DNA of 64,000 nt from Variovorax ginsengisoli (GCF_030811835.1 NZ_JAUSRO010000011.1:1-64000); one strand, 5' to 3'. Positions 51,399 to 61,386 are shown, counted from the stretch's first letter. The notes: generated from the letters alone by a model not told the origin. Program-made: numbers and translations.

Positions 51399-52022
51399 TT
51401 AGCGCGAATAGAGTTCGACGATCAACGATTCGTTGATGTCGGCTGCGAATTCGTCGCGATCCGGAACCTTCTTGAAGGTGCCTTCTGCCTTGTCGGCGTT
51501 CACATCCACCCATGCCGGCATACCGACTTGCGCTGCGAGCTGCAGGGCTTCGGCAATGCGGGTCTGCTTCTTCGACTTGTCGCGCACGGCGATCACGTCG
51601 CCGGTCTTGACCAGGTACGACGCAATGTTCACCGACTTGCCGTTGACCGTGATCGCCTTGTGCGACACGAGCTGGCGCGCTTCGGCACGCGTCGAGCCGA
51701 AGCCCATGCGATAGACGACGTTGTCCAGGCGCGATTCAAGGATGAACAGCAGGTTGGCGCCGGTGTTGCCACGGCGACGATCGGCTTCCTCGAAGTAGCG
51801 GCGGAATTGCTTTTCCAGCACGCCGTACATGCGCTTGACCTTCTGCTTTTCGCGCAGTTGCAGGCCGAAATCGGAGGTGCGTTGACCCGAAGTGCGACCG
51901 TGCTGGCCGGGCTTGGAATCGAACTTCGACTTGTCCTGGATCGAACGGCGTGCGCTCTTGAGGAACAGGTCGGTGCCTTCACGGCGGGAGAGTTTGGCCT
52001 TGGGGCCGAGATAGCGTGCCAC
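51399..52022 (-). CDS. rpsD: 30S ribosomal protein S4
   Basis: A 207-residue S4, an early assembly protein and, in enteric bacteria, the translational repressor of the alpha operon. [19 protein letters not shown] at the start and the S4 RNA-binding domain with [20 protein letters not shown] are visible. No zinc-finger cysteines are present (C-minus type). A terminator-like hairpin lies in the 133-base gap before it. Confidence 0.97.
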   Translation of the reverse strand: MARYLGPKAKLSRREGTDLFLKSARRSIQDKSKFDSKPGQHGRTSGQRTSDFGLQLREKQKVKRMYGVLEKQFRRYFEEADRRRGNTGANLLFILESRLDNVVYRMGFGSTRAEARQLVSHKAITVNGKSVNIASYLVKTGDVIAVRDKSKKQTRIAEALQLAAQVGMPAWVDVNADKAEGTFKKVPDRDEFAADINESLIVELYSR

Positions 52023-52103
52023 TTGATCTTCCTTTTATGTCATCTGCCGCGCGTTTCGCACGGGAGCCATCAGCGGCGTGCCGATGGCGGTGGGCTTGTC
52101 GTT

Positions 52104-52141
52104 GAAAACAAAATGCGCAGCCGCCGTGAAGCGGACTGCGC
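52104..52141 (-). terminator. Attenuator-like hairpin between rpsK and rpsD
   Basis: On the minus strand GCGCAG (52136-52141) and CTGCGC (52115-52120) form an outer stem, with CCGC/GCGG (52131-52134 and 52121-52124) inside after a one-base bulge, and ATTTTGTTTTC follows. It looks like an intrinsic terminator inside the operon. As rpsD and rpoA are downstream, partial read-through must occur, so attenuation is suggested. Confidence 0.6.
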
Positions 52142-52155
52142 GTTGCGTCGAACGC

Positions 52156-52560
52156 TTAGATGCGACGACGCTTTTGCGGACGGCAACCGTTGTGCGGCAC
52201 CGGGGTCACGTCGGCAATGGAATTGATCCGGATGCCGAGCGCAGCCAGGGCGCGCACCGACGATTCGCGACCAGGACCGGGGCCCTTGATCTCGACGTCG
52301 AGGTTCTTGATGCCTTGTTCGACTGCAGCACGACCCGCCACTTCCGAAGCGACCTGTGCAGCAAAAGGCGTCGACTTGCGCGAGCCCTTGAAGCCTTGGC
52401 CACCCGACGACGCCCACGACAGAGCGTTGCCCTGGCGGTCCGTGATCGTGATGATCGTGTTGTTGAACGAAGCGTGCACGTGAGCGATACCGTCCGCAAC
52501 GTTCTTGCGAACCTTCTTGCGAACGCGCTGTGCGGCGTTGTTGGCAGGAGCTTTAGCCAT
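52156..52560 (-). CDS. rpsK: 30S ribosomal protein S11
   Basis: A 134-residue S11 with [20 protein letters not shown] and the conserved C-terminal [18 protein letters not shown]. It lies on the platform of the small subunit near the mRNA exit. Tightly linked to rpsM (12 bases). Confidence 0.97.
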   Translation of the reverse strand: MAKAPANNAAQRVRKKVRKNVADGIAHVHASFNNTIITITDRQGNALSWASSGGQGFKGSRKSTPFAAQVASEVAGRAAVEQGIKNLDVEIKGPGPGRESSVRALAALGIRINSIADVTPVPHNGCRPQKRRRI

Positions 52561-52572
52561 GCTGATTTATCC

Positions 52573-52938
52573 TTATTTCTTCAGGGACTGCGCAGCCTTG
52601 CGCGGACCCTTGCGGGTGCGGGCATTGGTGCGCGTGCGCTGGCCGCGCATCGGCAGGCCACGGCGATGGCGGAAGCCACGATAGCAACCGATGTCCATCA
52701 AGCGCTTGATGTTCATGGTGGTCTCGCGGCGCAGATCGCCCTCGATGGTGAAGAGAGCGATCTGGTCGCGGATCTTTTCGAGATCAGCGTCGGTCAGATC
52801 CTTGATCTTCTTCGAATATTCGATGCCGCTCGCTTCGCAGATTTGACGGGCGCGGGTGCGACCGATACCGAAGATGGCGGTCAGGCCGATCTCAGCGTGC
52901 TTGTGCGGCGGAATGTTGATGCCAGCAATACGTGCCAT
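52573..52938 (-). CDS. rpsM: 30S ribosomal protein S13
   Basis: A 121-residue S13, starting [20 protein letters not shown] and ending in a basic tail with [17 protein letters not shown]. It contacts the P-site tRNA and the large subunit at the head. First gene of the classical alpha operon; 23 bases follow rpmJ. Confidence 0.97.
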   Translation of the reverse strand: MARIAGINIPPHKHAEIGLTAIFGIGRTRARQICEASGIEYSKKIKDLTDADLEKIRDQIALFTIEGDLRRETTMNIKRLMDIGCYRGFRHRRGLPMRGQRTRTNARTRKGPRKAAQSLKK

Positions 52939-52961
52939 GTGCGTCCTCTAATACTCTTTGA

Positions 52962-53075
52962 TCAACCCTGGCGCTGCTTGTGGCGCGGGTCGGTACAGAT
53001 CACACGCACCACACCTTTGCGGCGGATGATCTTGCAATTACGGCAGATGGTTTTGACCGAAGCCGAAACTCTCAT
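52962..53075 (-). CDS. rpmJ: 50S ribosomal protein L36
   Basis: A 37-residue L36, [20 protein letters not shown] at the start, ending [11 protein letters not shown]. Cys11, Cys14, Cys27 and His32 form the zinc ribbon, so it is the C-plus form. It is short enough to be missed by simple open-frame scans. It follows secY by 99 bases with no infA between. Confidence 0.95.
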   Translation of the reverse strand: MRVSASVKTICRNCKIIRRKGVVRVICTDPRHKQRQG

Positions 53076-53174
53076 TTGATTCTCCTAAAACTTGTTCAAC
53101 GCGGCGAACAATCGCCTGAAACACTATCAATGCGCGTCCGCCTTGCGGCGTCGACTTTCGAACCTTCTGAACCC

Positions 53175-54485
53175 CTACGAGGTCTTGAAGTTGGCCTTCT
53201 TGAGCAACGACTCGTACTGCTGGGACATCATGTAGTTCTGCACCTGGGCCATGAAGTCCATGGTGACCACCACAATGATCAGCAATGAGGTTCCACCGAA
53301 ATAGAACGGCACGTTGTACTTGAGGATCAGGAACTCCGGCAGCAGGCAGACGAAGGTGATATACACCGCGCCAGCCAATGTCAGGCGAACCAGGATCTTG
53401 TCGATGTAGCGCGCTGTCTGGTCACCCGGGCGAATACCCGGAATGAACGCGCCACTCTTCTTCAGGTTGTCGGCAGTTTCCCGGCTGTTGAACACGAGTG
53501 CCGTGTAAAAGAAGCAGAAAAACACGATCGCGGCAGCGTAGAGCATCACATAGATCGGCTGACCAGGTGTGAGCGCGCTTGCAATGTCCTTCACCCAACG
53601 CATGCTTTCGCCTGTGCTGAGCCATCCGACCAGCGTTGCCGGCAGCAGGATGATGGACGATGCGAAGATCGGAGGAATCACGCCAGCCATGTTCAGCTTC
53701 AGGGGCAGGTGCGACGATTGACCGCCATACACCTTGTTGCCGACCTGACGCCGCGCATAGTTCACGAGAATCTTCCGCTGGCCACGTTCGACGAACACCA
53801 CGAAGTAGGTCACCAGGGCAACCACGGCAACGATGAAGATCGCGACCAGCACATTCATGGCACCTGTTCGGACCAGCTCCAGCAACCCACCCACCGCGTT
53901 CGGAAGACCGGCCGCGATGCCTGCAAAGATCAGGATCGAGATGCCGTTGCCCAAACCGCGTTCGGTGATCTGCTCGCCCAGCCACATCAGGAACATCGAG
54001 CCAGCGGTGAGGCTGACCATGGCCGTGATGCGAAAGCCCAGGCCCGGTGCGATGACCAGACCCGCCGACGACTCGAGCGCCACTGCGATGCTGAAGGACT
54101 GGAACATGGCCAGACCCAAGGCACCATAGCGCGTGTACTGCGTGATCTTGCGCCGTCCCGCTTCGCCTTCCTTCTTCATCTGCTCGAAGGTCGGCACCAC
54201 GTAGGTCATCAATTGCATGATGATCGACGCAGAGATGTACGGCATGATGCCGAGCGCGAACACGGTGAAGCGCGACAGCGCACCGCCCGAGAACATGTTG
54301 AACAGGCTCAGGATGCCGCCCTGCTGCCCCTGGAACAGCTGTGCCAGCTGGTCCGGGTTGATGCCCGGTACGGGAATATGCGCCCCGACCCGATACACCA
54401 CGAGAGCGAGCAGCAAAAACACGAGCCGGCGACGGAGGTCACCGAACTTGCCTGTTTTTGCGAGCGTTGCCGCGTTAGTTGCCAC
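53175..54485 (-). CDS. secY: Preprotein translocase subunit SecY
   Basis: A 436-residue SecY with ten membrane helices. Motifs include [19 protein letters not shown] in the first loop, [11 protein letters not shown], and [20 protein letters not shown] in the channel plug region. It forms the protein-conducting channel with SecE and SecG. It lies between rplO and rpmJ in the normal spc position. Stop at 53175 is followed by a non-coding region with small hairpins. Confidence 0.98.
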   Translation of the reverse strand: MATNAATLAKTGKFGDLRRRLVFLLLALVVYRVGAHIPVPGINPDQLAQLFQGQQGGILSLFNMFSGGALSRFTVFALGIMPYISASIIMQLMTYVVPTFEQMKKEGEAGRRKITQYTRYGALGLAMFQSFSIAVALESSAGLVIAPGLGFRITAMVSLTAGSMFLMWLGEQITERGLGNGISILIFAGIAAGLPNAVGGLLELVRTGAMNVLVAIFIVAVVALVTYFVVFVERGQRKILVNYARRQVGNKVYGGQSSHLPLKLNMAGVIPPIFASSIILLPATLVGWLSTGESMRWVKDIASALTPGQPIYVMLYAAAIVFFCFFYTALVFNSRETADNLKKSGAFIPGIRPGDQTARYIDKILVRLTLAGAVYITFVCLLPEFLILKYNVPFYFGGTSLLIIVVVTMDFMAQVQNYMMSQQYESLLKKANFKTS

Positions 54486-54511
54486 GAAGAACTACTTTCA
54501 GTCCGTTGTCG

Positions 54512-54943
54512 TCAGGCGACGCTGCCACCAGCGGCTTCGATCGCCGACTTGGCGCCGGCGGTAGCGCCGATGCCCGTCAGCTTCACAGCCTTGGTGAGTT
54601 CGCCGGTCTTGATGATCTTCACGACCTTGATCATGTGAGCCACCAGACCTGCCTGCTTCAGAGCGAGCATGTCCACTTCGGCCAGGCCGAGCTGCTCCAG
54701 GGAAGCCAGCGTCACTTCGGCGTTGTACTTGAGCGTCTGCGACTTGAAGCCACGCTTGGGCAGGCGACGCTGCAGAGGCATTTGACCGCCTTCGAAGCCC
54801 ACCTTGTGGTAGCCGCCCGAACGCGACTTCTGACCCTTGTGACCGCGACCTGCAGTCTTGCCGAGGCCGGAGCCGATGCCGCGACCGACACGACGCTTGG
54901 CGTGCTTGGCGCCATCCGCCGGCTTGATGCCATTGAGTTCCAT
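54512..54943 (-). CDS. rplO: 50S ribosomal protein L15
   Basis: A 143-residue L15 with the Gly/Arg/Lys-rich start [20 protein letters not shown] and the C-terminal [18 protein letters not shown] late assembly protein of the large subunit. Linked to rpmD by 11 bases and to secY by 26. Confidence 0.97.
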   Translation of the reverse strand: MELNGIKPADGAKHAKRRVGRGIGSGLGKTAGRGHKGQKSRSGGYHKVGFEGGQMPLQRRLPKRGFKSQTLKYNAEVTLASLEQLGLAEVDMLALKQAGLVAHMIKVVKIIKTGELTKAVKLTGIGATAGAKSAIEAAGGSVA

Positions 54944-54954
54944 ATCAGTCTCTC

Positions 54955-55140
54955 TTACAGAACTTTGACCAGATAACTGATCTTGTTGATCATGCCGCGC
55001 ACTGCGGGCGTGTCCTGCAGTTCGCTCACGCTGTTGAGCTTGCGCAGACCCAGGCCACGGACGGTGGCGCGATGCGATTCCTTGGTGCCGATCGGGCTCT
55101 TCACCAGCTGCACCTTGAGGGTTTGTTGTTGCGTCGTCAT
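54955..55140 (-). CDS. rpmD: 50S ribosomal protein L30
   Basis: A 61-residue L30, with [20 protein letters not shown] and [16 protein letters not shown], the complete small protein. Between rpsE and rplO in the conserved spc order. Confidence 0.96.
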   Translation of the reverse strand: MTTQQQTLKVQLVKSPIGTKESHRATVRGLGLRKLNSVSELQDTPAVRGMINKISYLVKVL

Positions 55141-55154
55141 TTCGATGCTTCCGA

Positions 55155-55673
55155 TCAGGCGAAGATATCTTCGACGGTCAGGCCGCGCTTGGCAGCGACT
55201 TGCGATGCCGTCGTCGAGTTCTTCAGGCCGTCCAGGGTTGCACGGACCATGTTGTAGGGATTCGACGAACCATGGCTCTTGGCCACGATGTCGGTGATGC
55301 CCAGGACTTCGAACACGGCGCGCATCGGGCCGCCAGCGATGATGCCGGTACCCTTGGGTGCCGGGATCATGACAACCGAAGCGGCGCCATGGTGACCCGT
55401 CACGCGATGATGCAGCGTGCCGTTCTTGATCGAGATCTTGAACAGGTTGCGACGGGCTTCTTCCATCGCCTTTTGCACGGCAGCAGGCACTTCCTTGGAC
55501 TTGCCCTTGCCCATGCCGACCTTGCCGTCGCCGTCGCCGACCACGGTGAGGGCTGCGAAACCGAGGATACGACCACCCTTCACCACCTTGGTGACGCGGT
55601 TGATCGCGATCATCTTCTCGCGCAGACCGTCTTCAGGGCCTTCGTTCTGCGTTCTTGCTTGAATCTTTGCCAT
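55155..55673 (-). CDS. rpsE: 30S ribosomal protein S5
   Basis: A 172-residue S5 with [20 protein letters not shown], the dsRNA-binding-like domain, and [20 protein letters not shown]. It acts in decoding fidelity, where mutations alter streptomycin dependence. Conserved spc neighbour order rplR-rpsE-rpmD. Confidence 0.97.
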   Translation of the reverse strand: MAKIQARTQNEGPEDGLREKMIAINRVTKVVKGGRILGFAALTVVGDGDGKVGMGKGKSKEVPAAVQKAMEEARRNLFKISIKNGTLHHRVTGHHGAASVVMIPAPKGTGIIAGGPMRAVFEVLGITDIVAKSHGSSNPYNMVRATLDGLKNSTTASQVAAKRGLTVEDIFA

Positions 55674-55691
55674 TTTGAATCTCGTGTCCGG

Positions 55692-56060
55692 TTAGAACTG
55701 CAGACCGGCTTCGCGGGCTGCTTCGGCCAGGGCCTTGATGCGGCCGTGGTAAGCGAAACCTGCGCGGTCGAATGCAACCTTCTCGACACCGGCAGCCTTC
55801 GCCTTTTCAGCGATGCGCTTGCCGATGGCGGTGGCAGCGGCGGCATTGCCACCCTTGCCAGCGCCGCCGAGGGAAGTACGCACTTCGGCTTCCGCCGTCG
55901 AGGCCGTTGCGATCACCTTGGTGCCGTCGTCGGAGATGACGGTGGCATAGATGTGCAGGTTCGTGCGGTTCACCGTGAGGCGAGCCACGCCTTGCGTCGC
56001 GATCCGGATGCGGGTCTGACGCGAGCGGCGCAGACGTTGTGCTTTTTTGGTCAACATCAT
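55692..56060 (-). CDS. rplR: 50S ribosomal protein L18
   Basis: A 122-residue L18 that binds 5S rRNA. It contains [16 protein letters not shown] and ends [13 protein letters not shown]. Two ATGs start the frame (56060 and 56057); the first has AGGGG about seven bases upstream and is annotated. Twelve bases after rplF. Confidence 0.96.
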   Translation of the reverse strand: MMLTKKAQRLRRSRQTRIRIATQGVARLTVNRTNLHIYATVISDDGTKVIATASTAEAEVRTSLGGAGKGGNAAAATAIGKRIAEKAKAAGVEKVAFDRAGFAYHGRIKALAEAAREAGLQF

Positions 56061-56071
56061 TTTGCTGCCCC

Positions 56072-56605
56072 TTACTTCTTCTTGGTCTCTTTGATCACGA
56101 TCTTTTCGTCCGAATAACGGATGCCCTTGCCCTTGTAAGGCTCAGGCGGACGAACAGCACGGATCTCCGCGGCGATCTGGCCGACGCGTTGGCGGTCAGC
56201 ACCCTTGATCACGACTTCCGTCGCGGTCGGGGTCGTCACCGTGATGCCCTGGGGCATGTCGATGTTGACGGGGTGCGAGTAACCGACTTGCAGGTTCAGC
56301 TTCGCGCCTTGCGCAGCTGCCTTGTAGCCGACGCCGACGAGGTTGAGCTTCTTCTCGAAGCCCTTCGTCACGCCGACGACCATGTTGTTGACCAGCTGGC
56401 GCAGCGTGCCGCTCATCGCATTCGCTTCACGCGATTCGTTGGCGGGCTCGAAGCTCAGCTTGCCGTCGTTGTTCACGACCTTCACCAGGGGATTGCGATG
56501 CAGGTTGAGCGTGCCGCCCGTACCCTTGACGCTAATCTGGTCTTCCTTGATCGACACATCCACACCTGCGGGGATGGCGACCGGCATTTTTCCGACTCGG
56601 GACAT
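56072..56605 (-). CDS. rplF: 50S ribosomal protein L6
   Basis: A 177-residue L6 with [19 protein letters not shown] at the start and the [18 protein letters not shown] tail. Two repeated domains bind the sarcin-ricin region. Twenty-four bases after rpsH. Confidence 0.97.
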   Translation of the reverse strand: MSRVGKMPVAIPAGVDVSIKEDQISVKGTGGTLNLHRNPLVKVVNNDGKLSFEPANESREANAMSGTLRQLVNNMVVGVTKGFEKKLNLVGVGYKAAAQGAKLNLQVGYSHPVNIDMPQGITVTTPTATEVVIKGADRQRVGQIAAEIRAVRPPEPYKGKGIRYSDEKIVIKETKKK

Positions 56606-56629
56606 TTCAGTAACTCCTCAATGTCTCGG

Positions 56630-57025
56630 TTAGGCGACGTAGCACAGAACTTCGCCACCGACACCGGTAGCGCGAGCCTTGCGGTCGGTCATCACGCCCT
56701 GGGGGGTCGTGACGATGGCGACGCCAAGGCCGTTCTGGACTTGCGGAATGGCTGCGCTGGCCTTGTAGACGCGCAGGCCAGGACGGCTCACACGCTCGAT
56801 GCGCTCGATGACCGGACGGCCAGCGTAGTACTTCAGCGTGATTTCAAGCTCGCTCTTGCCGGCTTCGGTCTTGACCTGGAAGCCGTCGATATAGCCTTCG
56901 TCCTTGAGGACTTGTGCGATCGCGATCTTCACCTTGGAAGAAGGGATCGACACGGTGGGCTTCGCCACCATCTGCGCGTTACGGATACGCGTCAGCAGGT
57001 CGGCAATGGGATCACTCATGCTCAT
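56630..57025 (-). CDS. rpsH: 30S ribosomal protein S8
   Basis: A 131-residue S8, [18 protein letters not shown] at the start and [13 protein letters not shown] at the end. In enteric bacteria it represses spc translation by binding near rplE; the same could hold here. Located between rpsN and rplF. Confidence 0.97.
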   Translation of the reverse strand: MSMSDPIADLLTRIRNAQMVAKPTVSIPSSKVKIAIAQVLKDEGYIDGFQVKTEAGKSELEITLKYYAGRPVIERIERVSRPGLRVYKASAAIPQVQNGLGVAIVTTPQGVMTDRKARATGVGGEVLCYVA

Positions 57026-57045
57026 GTTGTTTGCTCCTGCCTGGC

Positions 57046-57351
57046 TTACCAGCTGGCCTTGGTGACACCGGGGATGTCACCCTTGAAGGCCAGTTCACGG
57101 ATCTTGGCGCGAGCCAGACCGAATTGGCGGAAAGTGCCACGCGGACGACCGGTGATTTCGCAACGGTTGCGCTGGCGCGTCGGATTGGCGTTGCGCGGCA
57201 GCTTTTGCAGGCCGAGGCGTGCAGCGGCGCGCTCTTCGTCGCTCTTCGATTGGTCGTTGGAAGCAGCCTTGAGTTCGGCGTGCTTTGCAGCGTACTTGGC
57301 GACCAGCTTGTCGCGCTTGAGTTCGCGCTGGATCAGGGATTGTTTAGCCAC
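57046..57351 (-). CDS. rpsN: 30S ribosomal protein S14
   Basis: A 101-residue S14 of the long, zinc-free form: only one cysteine occurs, in [19 protein letters not shown], rather than the CxxC pairs of the short zinc type. Located between rplE and rpsH. Confidence 0.97.
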   Translation of the reverse strand: MAKQSLIQRELKRDKLVAKYAAKHAELKAASNDQSKSDEERAAARLGLQKLPRNANPTRQRNRCEITGRPRGTFRQFGLARAKIRELAFKGDIPGVTKASW

Positions 57352-57359
57352 GGTTCGCC

Positions 57360-57899
57360 TCAGTTCTTGAACGGGAAACGGAAGCCAGCGAGAAGCGCCT
57401 TGGCTTCTTCGTCGGTCTTGGCCGTCGTCGTGATGCTGATATTGAGACCGCGCAGGGCATCGACCTTGTCGTATTCGATCTCGGGGAAAATGATCTGCTC
57501 TTTGACGCCGATGTTGTAGTTGCCACGGCCGTCGAATGCACGACCGGAGATACCGCGGAAGTCACGAACGCGCGGCAGGGCCACGGTCACGAAACGGTCC
57601 AGGAACTCGTACATCTGCACGCCGCGCAGCGTGACCATGCAGCCGATCGGTTGCATTTCGCGGATCTTGAAACCAGCGATGGCCTTCTTCGACTTGGTGA
57701 CGACCGGCTTCTGGCCAGCGATCTTGGTCAGGTCGCCGACAGCGTTGTCGAGAACCTTCTTGTCAGCGACTGCTTCGCCCACGCCCATGTTGAGCGTGAT
57801 CTTGGTCAGACGGGGAACCTGCATCGGCGAGGTGTAGCCGAACTTTTCGGTCAGGTCCTTCGCGATCTTTTCGCGATAGATTTGTTGGAGACGTGCCAT
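57360..57899 (-). CDS. rplE: 50S ribosomal protein L5
   Basis: A 179-residue L5 with [38 protein letters not shown] and the C-terminal FRFPFKN. Binds 5S rRNA and the P-site tRNA region. Twelve bases after rplX. Confidence 0.97.
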   Translation of the reverse strand: MARLQQIYREKIAKDLTEKFGYTSPMQVPRLTKITLNMGVGEAVADKKVLDNAVGDLTKIAGQKPVVTKSKKAIAGFKIREMQPIGCMVTLRGVQMYEFLDRFVTVALPRVRDFRGISGRAFDGRGNYNIGVKEQIIFPEIEYDKVDALRGLNISITTTAKTDEEAKALLAGFRFPFKN

Positions 57900-57910
57900 G
57901 TGAGTACTCC

Positions 57911-58228
57911 TTAGGCGATCTTGATTTCGTCGCCGCTGGACTTGAAGACGCGAACGCGCTTGCCGTCCGTCATCTTGATGCCCACGCGATCGGCCTTGCC
58001 GGTCGCAGCATTGAAGATGGCCACGTTCGATTGGTGAATCGGCATGGTCTTCTCGACGATGCCGCCCGTCGTACCCTTGAGCGGGTTCGGCTTGGCGTGC
58101 TTCTTGACGATGTTGATGCCGTCGACGATCAGATACGAGTCGTCTTTGCGCAGCGACACAGTGCCGCGCTTGCCCTTGTCACGACCGGCCAACACGATGA
58201 CCTGGTCGCCTTTGCGAATCTTGTTCAT
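57911..58228 (-). CDS. rplX: 50S ribosomal protein L24
   Basis: A 105-residue L24 with the KOW motif [19 protein letters not shown] near the start. An assembly initiator of the large subunit. Ten bases after rplN. Confidence 0.97.
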   Translation of the reverse strand: MNKIRKGDQVIVLAGRDKGKRGTVSLRKDDSYLIVDGINIVKKHAKPNPLKGTTGGIVEKTMPIHQSNVAIFNAATGKADRVGIKMTDGKRVRVFKSSGDEIKIA

Positions 58229-58238
58229 GGCGTTGTCC

Positions 58239-58607
58239 TTAGAGAACTTCGGGAGCCAGCGAGACGATCTTCATGAACTTCTCGGTGCGCAGTTCGCGCG
58301 TGACCGGTCCGAAGATGCGGGTGCCGATCGGCTCCAGCTTGGCGTTGAGCAGCACGGCGGCATTGCCGTCGAACTTGACGAGCGAACCGTCTGCACGACG
58401 GATGCCCTTGGCGGTGCGAACGACCACTGCGCTGTAGATCTCGCCTTTTTTAACGCGACCACGCGGGGCGGCTTCCTTGATGCTGACCTTGATGACGTCG
58501 CCCACGCTGGCATAACGCCGCTTGGAGCCACCGAGCACCTTGATACACAGGACGGATTTCGCGCCTGTGTTGTCGGCCACTTCGAGCCTGGATTCAGTTT
58601 GGATCAT
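58239..58607 (-). CDS. rplN: 50S ribosomal protein L14
   Basis: A 122-residue L14, [20 protein letters not shown] at the start. It sits at the subunit interface. In most bacteria it follows rpsQ; here it is the first gene of its transcript, with its own consensus-like promoter ~140 bases upstream, and neighbours upstream are proC and ubiA. The frame is open to 58754, but MIQTES is the universal start. Confidence 0.97.
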   Translation of the reverse strand: MIQTESRLEVADNTGAKSVLCIKVLGGSKRRYASVGDVIKVSIKEAAPRGRVKKGEIYSAVVVRTAKGIRRADGSLVKFDGNAAVLLNAKLEPIGTRIFGPVTRELRTEKFMKIVSLAPEVL

Positions 58608-58716
58608 GTCTATTGGTTCCCAACTTGTACCGGGAACCACAATAAGCAGTACCTCGGTCAGTCTTGGGCCCGTCGTCCACACCCCAAACCACTTGGAGTG
58701 CTTCCGCTGGGCAGAA

Positions 58717-58773
58717 GCTTCGCCTTTTTGTAGCGAAGCCCGCGATTGTTGCACAGCACATTCGGGTTGTCAA
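58717..58773 (-). promoter_or_regulatory. Promoter and 5' hairpin of the rplN operon
   Basis: On the minus strand TTGACA (58768-58773), a 17-base spacer and AACAAT (58745-58750) form a strong promoter. A GCTTCGC...GCGAAGC stem (58733-58739 with 58717-58723) begins right at the expected transcription start. The region between it and rplN (about 110 bases) is an untranslated leader with no visible gene. Confidence 0.8.
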
Positions 58774-58886
58774 CGCCCCGTCTCAAAGATTCACGACACC
58801 CCACGGAGCGGCGACAATTTCGCGTTGCTTTGTCACTCTGCATCAGCACGCCGCCTGGCCTCCCCTTTTCACTTCGTCCGCCCAAG

Positions 58887-59735
58887 ATGTCCAACTCCGC
58901 CACACCCCTCTCCGCTGCCGCGCTGCCGGCCCTCGCCTTCATCGGCGGCGGCAACATGGCCAGCGCCATCCTGGGCGGCCTGATCCAGCAGGGTCTGCCT
59001 CCCGCCTTGATCGAGGTCGTCGAGCCCTTCGAGGAAGCGCGGGCACGTCTGGCCCAAGAGTTTGGCGTCACGGCGCAACCGGCCGCCAGCCAGGCCCTGG
59101 CGCGGTGCGCACTGGTGGTGTGGGCGGTCAAGCCCCAGACTTTTGCGGAAGCGGCCGCGCCCGTGCGTGCGCTGGCGGGCCAGAGCCTGCACCTGAGCGT
59201 GGCCGCGGGCATTCCGTCGGAAAGCATTGCGCGCTGGCTCGGCACCGAGGCCGTGGTCCGTGCCATGCCCAACACGCCGGCGCTGGTCGGCAAGGGCATG
59301 ACCGGGCTGTTCGCACGCAACCAGGTCGACGCCGCCGGCCGCGCGCTGGTCGAGCAGGTGCTCGCGCCTACCGGCCATCTGCTCTGGGTCGACCAGGAAG
59401 CCGCCCTTGACGCCGTCACCGCCATGTCGGGATCGGGCCCCGCCTACGTCTTCTATTTCATCGAGGCGATGACCGAGGCTGGCATTGAGATGGGTCTGCC
59501 GCCCACGCAGGCCCACCAACTGGCCGTGCGCACCTTCACAGGCGCCTCGGCATTGGCAGAGGCCGCCAGCGAACCGCCTTCGGTGCTGCGCGCGCGCGTC
59601 ACGTCCAAGGGCGGCACCACCTACGCCGCCATCAGCAGCCTCGAAGCCGCCGATGTGAAGGCGCAGTTCAAGTCGGCGATCCGCGCCGCCGAGCAGCGCG
59701 CCCGCGAACTGGCGGTGGAGTTCGGCAAGGCCTGA
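58887..59735 (+). CDS. proC: Pyrroline-5-carboxylate reductase
   Basis: A 282-residue ProC, the last step of proline synthesis, using NADPH. The Rossmann motif AFIGGGNMASAILGGLI starts at about residue 14, and the C-terminal signature ALRARVTSKGGTTYAAISSL-like VLRARVTSKGGTTYAAI is present, with GSGPAYVFYFIEAM upstream. ATG 58887 is the family-consistent start; the frame is open to 58746. It is divergent from the rplN operon. Confidence 0.95.
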   Translation: MSNSATPLSAAALPALAFIGGGNMASAILGGLIQQGLPPALIEVVEPFEEARARLAQEFGVTAQPAASQALARCALVVWAVKPQTFAEAAAPVRALAGQSLHLSVAAGIPSESIARWLGTEAVVRAMPNTPALVGKGMTGLFARNQVDAAGRALVEQVLAPTGHLLWVDQEAALDAVTAMSGSGPAYVFYFIEAMTEAGIEMGLPPTQAHQLAVRTFTGASALAEAASEPPSVLRARVTSKGGTTYAAISSLEAADVKAQFKSAIRAAEQRARELAVEFGKA

Positions 59736-59775
59736 GCGCCCGGCCCGGCGCCCACGCGGCAGGCAGCCCGGGACC

Positions 59776-60666
59776 TCAGGGCAGCGCGTAGGCGACAACC
59801 ACGCCGACGAACACCGTGAAGCCGAGCCAGTGGTTCAGCCGGAAGGCCTTGAAGCAGCCCTCGCGCGTGCGGGTGCGGATCAGGCGCCAATGCCAGAGCG
59901 CCTGCACGGCAGCAACCGCGATGGTCACCAGGAAAACAGGGCCCAGCCCCGCGCGGACACCGACCACCGCCCACAGCAGCAGGAAAAGCGCGTAGCACAG
60001 CATGACCGCCAGCACATCGAAGCGGCCGAAAGTGATGGCGGACGTCTTCATGCCAATTTTCAGGTCGTCGTCGCGGTCGACCATCGCGTACTCGGTGTCG
60101 TAGGCCAGCACCCAGCCCAGGTTGCCGAGCAGCAGCAGCCACGCGGCAGCCGGCACGCGCGCCAGGAACGCGCTGGCAGGCACGTCGGCGCCACCCGCCG
60201 CGCAGAACGCCATCGGAATGCCGATCGAGAAGGCAATGCCCAGCACCGCCTGAGGAATGGACACGTAGCGCTTGGCAAACGGGTAGACGAGCGTCACGCC
60301 CAGGCCGACGAAGGCCCAGGCGATCACGGCCGCATTGGTGGTGAGCGCCAGGCCGAACGCCGCCAGCGCCAGCAGGGCACCGAAGCCGAGCGCCTGTTTC
60401 ACGGAAATGGCGCCGCTCGTCACCGGGCGTTGCGCCGTGCGCTTGACGTGCCGGTCGAAGTCGCGGTCGGCCACATCGTTGACGCAGCACCCTGCGCTGC
60501 GCATGAGGATCGTGCCCAGCACGAAGACTGCAAGCAGATGCCAGCCGGGCCAGCCACCGGAGGCGAACCACAGCGCGCCCAGCGTGGGCCACAGCAGCAA
60601 CAGCCAGCCGGCGGGCCGGTTCCAGCGAATCAGATCCAGATACAGCGACAAGCGCCCGGCAGCCAT
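59776..60666 (-). CDS. ubiA: 4-hydroxybenzoate polyprenyltransferase
   Basis: A 296-residue UbiA with about eight to nine membrane helices; it attaches the polyprenyl tail to 4-hydroxybenzoate in ubiquinone synthesis. The two aspartate-rich motifs are [12 protein letters not shown] and [20 protein letters not shown] 60666 is chosen, with GGGGAG eight bases upstream and [20 protein letters not shown] as start. An in-frame ATG at 60699 would lie inside the terminator hairpin of dps, so it is less likely. Confidence 0.94.
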   Translation of the reverse strand: MAAGRLSLYLDLIRWNRPAGWLLLLWPTLGALWFASGGWPGWHLLAVFVLGTILMRSAGCCVNDVADRDFDRHVKRTAQRPVTSGAISVKQALGFGALLALAAFGLALTTNAAVIAWAFVGLGVTLVYPFAKRYVSIPQAVLGIAFSIGIPMAFCAAGGADVPASAFLARVPAAAWLLLLGNLGWVLAYDTEYAMVDRDDDLKIGMKTSAITFGRFDVLAVMLCYALFLLLWAVVGVRAGLGPVFLVTIAVAAVQALWHWRLIRTRTREGCFKAFRLNHWLGFTVFVGVVVAYALP

Positions 60667-60680
60667 CAAACCCACTCCCC

Positions 60681-60709
60681 AATGAAAAAGAGCGGCCATT
60701 GTGCCGCTC
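60681..60709 (-). terminator. Intrinsic terminator of dps
   Basis: On the minus strand GAGCGGC (60703-60709) and GCCGCTC (60690-60696) form a seven-pair stem with a six-base loop, followed by TTTTTCATT. It lies 39 bases past the dps stop and overlaps the first possible start codon of ubiA. Confidence 0.75.
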
Positions 60710-60747
60710 TCTCCTGCATTCGAAACCCTGGGGGCTGGGGGAGAGGC

Positions 60748-61344
60748 TTACTCTTCCAGCAGCGAGCGCAACATCCAGGCCGTCTGGTCGTGCACCGCGC
60801 AGCGTGCGGTCAGCATGTCGGCGGTCGGATCGTCGCCCGCCTCTTCGGCCACGGGGATGAACTCGCGCGCAATGCGCGACACGGTTTCATGGCCCTTGAC
60901 CAGAATGCGCACCATCTCCATGGCCTTGGGCGGCTCCTGCGGCACGTCCGGCACAGTCGCGATCTTGCTGAATTCGGCGTAGGAACCCGGTGCGTAGTGA
61001 CCCAGCGCACGGATGCGCTCGGCGATCACATCGGTCGAGCCCCACAGCTCGGTGTACTGGTTCATGAACATCGCGTGCAGCGAGTTGAAGTGCGGGCCGG
61101 TCACGTTCCAATGGAAATTGTGGGTGGTGAGGTACAGCGTGTACGTATCGGCCAGCACGCGGCTCAGGCCTTCGGCGATCGCCGCACGGTCCTGGCGGTC
61201 GATGCCGATGTTGATCATCGGCGCGTTGCGGCTGCCCGACTCCGAGGCGACCTTGGTGCCGCCCTTGGTGGGCACCTTGCCTGCGTCGGCCGCGGGTGCG
61301 TCGGCGATGGGAGACTTTGCTTTCTTGCTGGGTGCTTTTGCCAT
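60748..61344 (-). CDS. dps: Dps-family ferritin-like DNA-protection protein
   Basis: A 198-residue Dps. The ferroxidase ligands lie in TLYLTTHNFHWNVTGPHF (His residues) and LHAMFMNQYTELWGSTDVIAERIRAL (Asp/Glu). The N-terminal ~50 residues are Lys/Ala/Pro-rich, a tail that can bind DNA. Dodecameric Dps oxidises iron with peroxide and protects DNA. It is on the same strand as oxyR, 181 bases downstream, with an OxyR-like site and a promoter in that gap. ATG 61344 chosen over 61410 because it sits just behind GGAAC and the tail begins MAKAPSKKAK. Confidence 0.93.
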   Translation of the reverse strand: MAKAPSKKAKSPIADAPAADAGKVPTKGGTKVASESGSRNAPMINIGIDRQDRAAIAEGLSRVLADTYTLYLTTHNFHWNVTGPHFNSLHAMFMNQYTELWGSTDVIAERIRALGHYAPGSYAEFSKIATVPDVPQEPPKAMEMVRILVKGHETVSRIAREFIPVAEEAGDDPTADMLTARCAVHDQTAWMLRSLLEE

Positions 61345-61386
61345 GAGGACAGTTCCTTCTTTGCTTTTGAACGAGGTGACGGTTCG

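Noticed and set aside
50601-52226. A 541-codon plus-strand frame opposite rpoA and rpsD
   Set aside because: Antisense to universally conserved genes.
53709-54638. A 309-codon plus-strand frame opposite secY
   Set aside because: Antisense to secY and rplO; composition rich in His, Gln and Arg, no domain.
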